Positions 4,687-6,717 of a stretch of DNA of 6,717 bases are shown one piece after another; within the stretch, counting starts at the first letter, position 1, and each line of letters opens with the position of its first letter. Source of the stretch: an uncultured bacterium (lineage in GTDB: Bacteria > Bacillota > Clostridia > Lachnospirales > Lachnospiraceae); the NCBI GenBank assembly GCA_905214365.1, contig CAJMMH010000155.1, positions 1 through 6,717 on the forward strand, in the 5' to 3' direction. The notes beneath the pieces are model-generated. The model worked only from the letters and a program-made list of their open reading frames with translations, was not told the DNA's origin and ran no database searches. The position numbers were made by a program, and so were the translations under genes.

Positions 4687-6477
4687 TTACAGCTGCCAGT
4701 CGTCCTGATGTGAACGACTCTTTAACCGATTTCTTGCTTTCCTTGTTTTGGAAATTGCTTTCCAATCCGCGCTTTTTTTGCTTTCTTTCTGAAGCGACTG
4801 ATACAGCTTCCAGCGTTCCACCGAAAGCGTTCCATCTGCCAGCGCCGCTTGGATTGCGCATCCCGGCTCTGATTCATGCCGGCAGTCCCGGAACCGGCAT
4901 CCTTCCCTCAACGCCGCAATATCCGCAAAGGTATCGTCAATTCCTTCCTCCGCATCACAGACACCAAACTCCCGCATCCCCGGCATATCGATCATCGTCA
5001 CACCGCCCGGAAGCTCAAACATCCGCCGGTACGTTGTCGTATGACGTCCCTTGGAATCCTTTTCCCGTACTGCTCCGGTCTCCATCCGCTCCGTCCCGCT
5101 CAGCGCATTGACAAGCGTGGACTTTCCAACACCGGATGAGCCCAACAGCGCAATGGTCTTTCCACATTCCAGCCGTTTGCGCAGCGCATCCATGCCATCT
5201 CCGGTGAGAGAGCTGACCGCATAGACCGGAATCTCAGGCAGCATCCGGCAGACTGCCGCAATCCGTTCCTCCGTATCTTCGCACAAATCGCATTTGGTTA
5301 GAACTGCAACCGGCTTCGCACCTCCCTGTCCCGCAGCCGCCGCAAAGCGGGCCAGACGATTAATGCTGAAATCATCGTTCAGCGATGTAATCAGAAATGC
5401 TTCGTCCACATTGGCCGCCATCTTCTGATCGCTCATCCCCTTCGCCGGATTGGGGCGAAGCAGTAGTCCCGTCCGCTCGCAGACCGTCATAATCCGTACA
5501 ACTCCCTGCGGCCGGTACTGGAACGTCACATAATCGCCGACAATCGGAAACTCCATCTCCTGATCCGTTCTTTCCTTATAAAATTGTCCGCAGAGTTCTG
5601 CCCGCAGCTCCTTCTCCCAGTAACGGATCACAAATGAATCCTTCTGCACCTCGCAGATCCGCCCAAGCCGCTCCTTGTGAAGCCACTGGCAGGACAGCTT
5701 CAGCTTCGGATATGCCGGAAACTGCCGATTCCACGCATCCAGCTCCGCCTTATCATCACACGTTTCAAATACCGGTGATTCCCGAAAGACGCCTGGAACT
5801 TTTGGGAAATCTTCCCTGCTGCATAATGTCACGCTTCCGCACTTCAGCGTAAAGTCTTCCGGAATTCCCGACAAACCGCCTTCATGCAGTTCATAGCCCA
5901 TCAGCGCCGGACTGTACGAACCGTCAGACCCCGTGATTCCAAATGCCTCCGTTGTCCGGAAGCCATGGCGCGGATAATACTCCGATTCTCCCCAAATGCA
6001 GATTCCACGGTATCCAGCCTCCTTTGCCAATGCGATCGTTTCCTCCAGGAGTCGGCCGCAGATTCCCCGTCCCTGATACAGCGGATCCGCGCAAAGCGGC
6101 CCAAACGTCAGAATCTCCTCCCGTCTCCCGTCCCGTTCAATCCACGCTCTGGAATAAAAAATAGCTCCGACAACCTTTCCGTCCAATTCCGCCACCCGGC
6201 TGAGCTCTGGAACGTAATCCTCAGAAACCCTTAATTTATGCACCATCAGATGCTCATTGCAGCCTGGTCCATGCAGGTTCCAGAACGCACGCATCACCAT
6301 ATGCTCCGTTTCATGGTAATCCGTCTCCCGCTCCGGCCGGATCAGGACTTGAAGGGTACTGCTCAGGCTCTCTCTTTTCCCATTTCTATTTTGTCCCTCC
6401 CCGCGCTGAAATTCTTTTCTATGATCTTTCATGTTCTGATTTTTACTATCCTGGTTTTTACGATTCTGATTCTTCAT
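4687..6477 (-). CDS. rsgA: GNAT acetyltransferase fused to RsgA ribosome-assembly GTPase
   Basis: A 596-residue two-part protein. After a Lys/Asn/Gln-rich head (1-40), residues 43-258 form a GNAT N-acetyltransferase. It shows the acetyl-CoA loop YQGRGICGRLLEE (134-146), a YYPRHGF block (167-173), and a tail (ESPVFE, RQFP) like that of free-standing YhbS-like enzymes. From about 265 a full RsgA follows: an OB-fold (about 268-340), then a circularly permuted GTPase with G4 TKCD (394-397), G5 VSSLTGDG (421-428), G1 GSSGVGKST (446-454), G2 threonines (480-482) and G3 DMPG (497-500). The zinc knuckle uses C527, C532, H534 and C540. A basic tail follows. RsgA acts in late 30S maturation and is usually about 300-350 residues, so the ~260-residue extension is extra. 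The ATG at 6477 has GAGAGG 9 nt upstream; an in-frame TTG at 6498 is the alternative. No frameshift is seen. The acetylation target is unknown. Confidence 0.93.
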   Translation of the reverse strand: MKNQNRKNQDSKNQNMKDHRKEFQRGEGQNRNGKRESLSSTLQVLIRPERETDYHETEHMVMRAFWNLHGPGCNEHLMVHKLRVSEDYVPELSRVAELDGKVVGAIFYSRAWIERDGRREEILTFGPLCADPLYQGRGICGRLLEETIALAKEAGYRGICIWGESEYYPRHGFRTTEAFGITGSDGSYSPALMGYELHEGGLSGIPEDFTLKCGSVTLCSREDFPKVPGVFRESPVFETCDDKAELDAWNRQFPAYPKLKLSCQWLHKERLGRICEVQKDSFVIRYWEKELRAELCGQFYKERTDQEMEFPIVGDYVTFQYRPQGVVRIMTVCERTGLLLRPNPAKGMSDQKMAANVDEAFLITSLNDDFSINRLARFAAAAGQGGAKPVAVLTKCDLCEDTEERIAAVCRMLPEIPVYAVSSLTGDGMDALRKRLECGKTIALLGSSGVGKSTLVNALSGTERMETGAVREKDSKGRHTTTYRRMFELPGGVTMIDMPGMREFGVCDAEEGIDDTFADIAALREGCRFRDCRHESEPGCAIQAALADGTLSVERWKLYQSLQKESKKSADWKAISKTRKARNRLKSRSHQDDWQL

Positions 6478-6486
6478 GATTTTAAT

Positions 6487-6492
6487 CCTCTC
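6487..6492 (-). promoter_or_regulatory. Shine-Dalgarno deciding the GNAT-RsgA start
   Basis: GAGAGG on the minus strand, 9 nt before the ATG at 6477-6475. It overlaps the first codons of the alternative TTG start at 6498, so the ATG start is preferred. Confidence 0.65.
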
Positions 6493-6501
6493 ATACAATG
6501 A

Positions 6502-6555
6502 CTTTTTGATCGTTCTTTTTTGATCATTCTTTTTTAATTGTTTTTTTGATTGTTC
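6502..6555. repeat. Degenerate A/T-rich tandem repeat, unit TTTTTTGATCRTTC
   Basis: Four degenerate units of about 11-15 bp on the plus strand: CTTTTGATC-type at 6502-6515, TTTTTTGATCATTC at 6516-6529, a shortened TTTTTTAATTG at 6530-6540, and TTTTTTTGATTGTTC at 6541-6555. On the transcribed strand this is an A-rich leader just before the GNAT-RsgA start. The purine-rich character continues into the gene as AAAAATCAG-type repeats that encode a KNQ-rich head. Confidence 0.6.
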
Positions 6556-6717
6556 CTTTTGCTGTTTTCGATTTTCTCTGTTTCTTCTTTTGACCTTTTT
6601 CCGATCTTTCTATTGTCATTTGCATGATTCCCCGGATTTTTACCTGACGGCTTTTTTTGCGCCATATCCGCATATCCGCATTGCCGCAATCCGAACGCCC
6701 CACCTGAAATTGGGAAC
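6524..6717 (-). other. Unresolved 3' end of an upstream gene (three open frames)
   Basis: On the minus strand all three frames are open at the right edge. One closes with TAA at 6642-6640, one with TAA at 6536-6534, and one with TGA at 6526-6524. The two longer frames end in very basic, Lys/Asn-rich tails. The middle one contains an ATG at 6665 giving a 43-codon peptide that begins MAQKKPSGKN, without a clear Shine-Dalgarno. With under 80 bp of balanced-composition sequence I cannot tell which frame, if any, is coded. No promoter is visible before the GNAT-RsgA gene here, which is consistent with co-transcription from further upstream. Confidence 0.3.

Noticed and set aside
4655..6501. Plus-strand and alternate minus-strand frames over the GNAT-RsgA gene
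   Set aside because: They overlap a gene with complete GTPase and acetyltransferase motifs and show no domain features of their own.

Overview
The window looks like a chromosomal stretch from an anaerobic Firmicute, most likely a gut Lachnospiraceae or related Clostridia. This is inferred from strong AGGAGG-type ribosome binding sites, moderately GC-rich genes separated by AT-rich gaps, and the protein families present. All convincing genes lie on the minus strand, so transcription runs from high to low coordinates. No convincing gene, tRNA, rRNA or CRISPR array was found on the plus strand.

Layout in order of transcription. (1) 6717-6478 is an entry region: three overlapping open frames run in from the right edge and cannot be resolved, followed by an A-rich low-complexity tract. 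(2) 6477-4687 is one long gene that fuses a complete GNAT acetyltransferase to a complete RsgA-type ribosome-assembly GTPase. (3) 4686-4464 is an intergenic gap with two hairpins and a near-consensus sigma-A promoter. (4) 4463-3549 is a stand-alone fumarylacetoacetate hydrolase (FAH) superfamily enzyme. (5) 3548-2870 is a scarred region. It holds a decayed glycosidase-like 3' end, a promoter with a LacI-type operator-like palindrome, a 147-bp mobile-element-like sequence with about 46-bp imperfect terminal inverted repeats and an 8-bp flanking direct repeat, and the last ~43 codons of a probable GH36 alpha-galactosidase. (6) 2869-1 is a cytoplasmic GH38 alpha-mannosidase whose C-terminus is cut off by the window edge.

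The left half reads as a damaged glycan-degradation operon. A promoter with a sugar-repressor-like site once presumably drove a GH36 gene followed, 2 bp later, by the GH38 gene. Most of the GH36 gene is gone, and a small inverted-repeat element now sits between promoter and remnant, so the mannosidase would be read through the element. The right half is housekeeping-like (RsgA) with an unusual acetyltransferase fusion. I did not find a clear new defence, secretion or biosynthetic system. The items most worth checking are the GNAT-RsgA fusion and the short inverted-repeat element.
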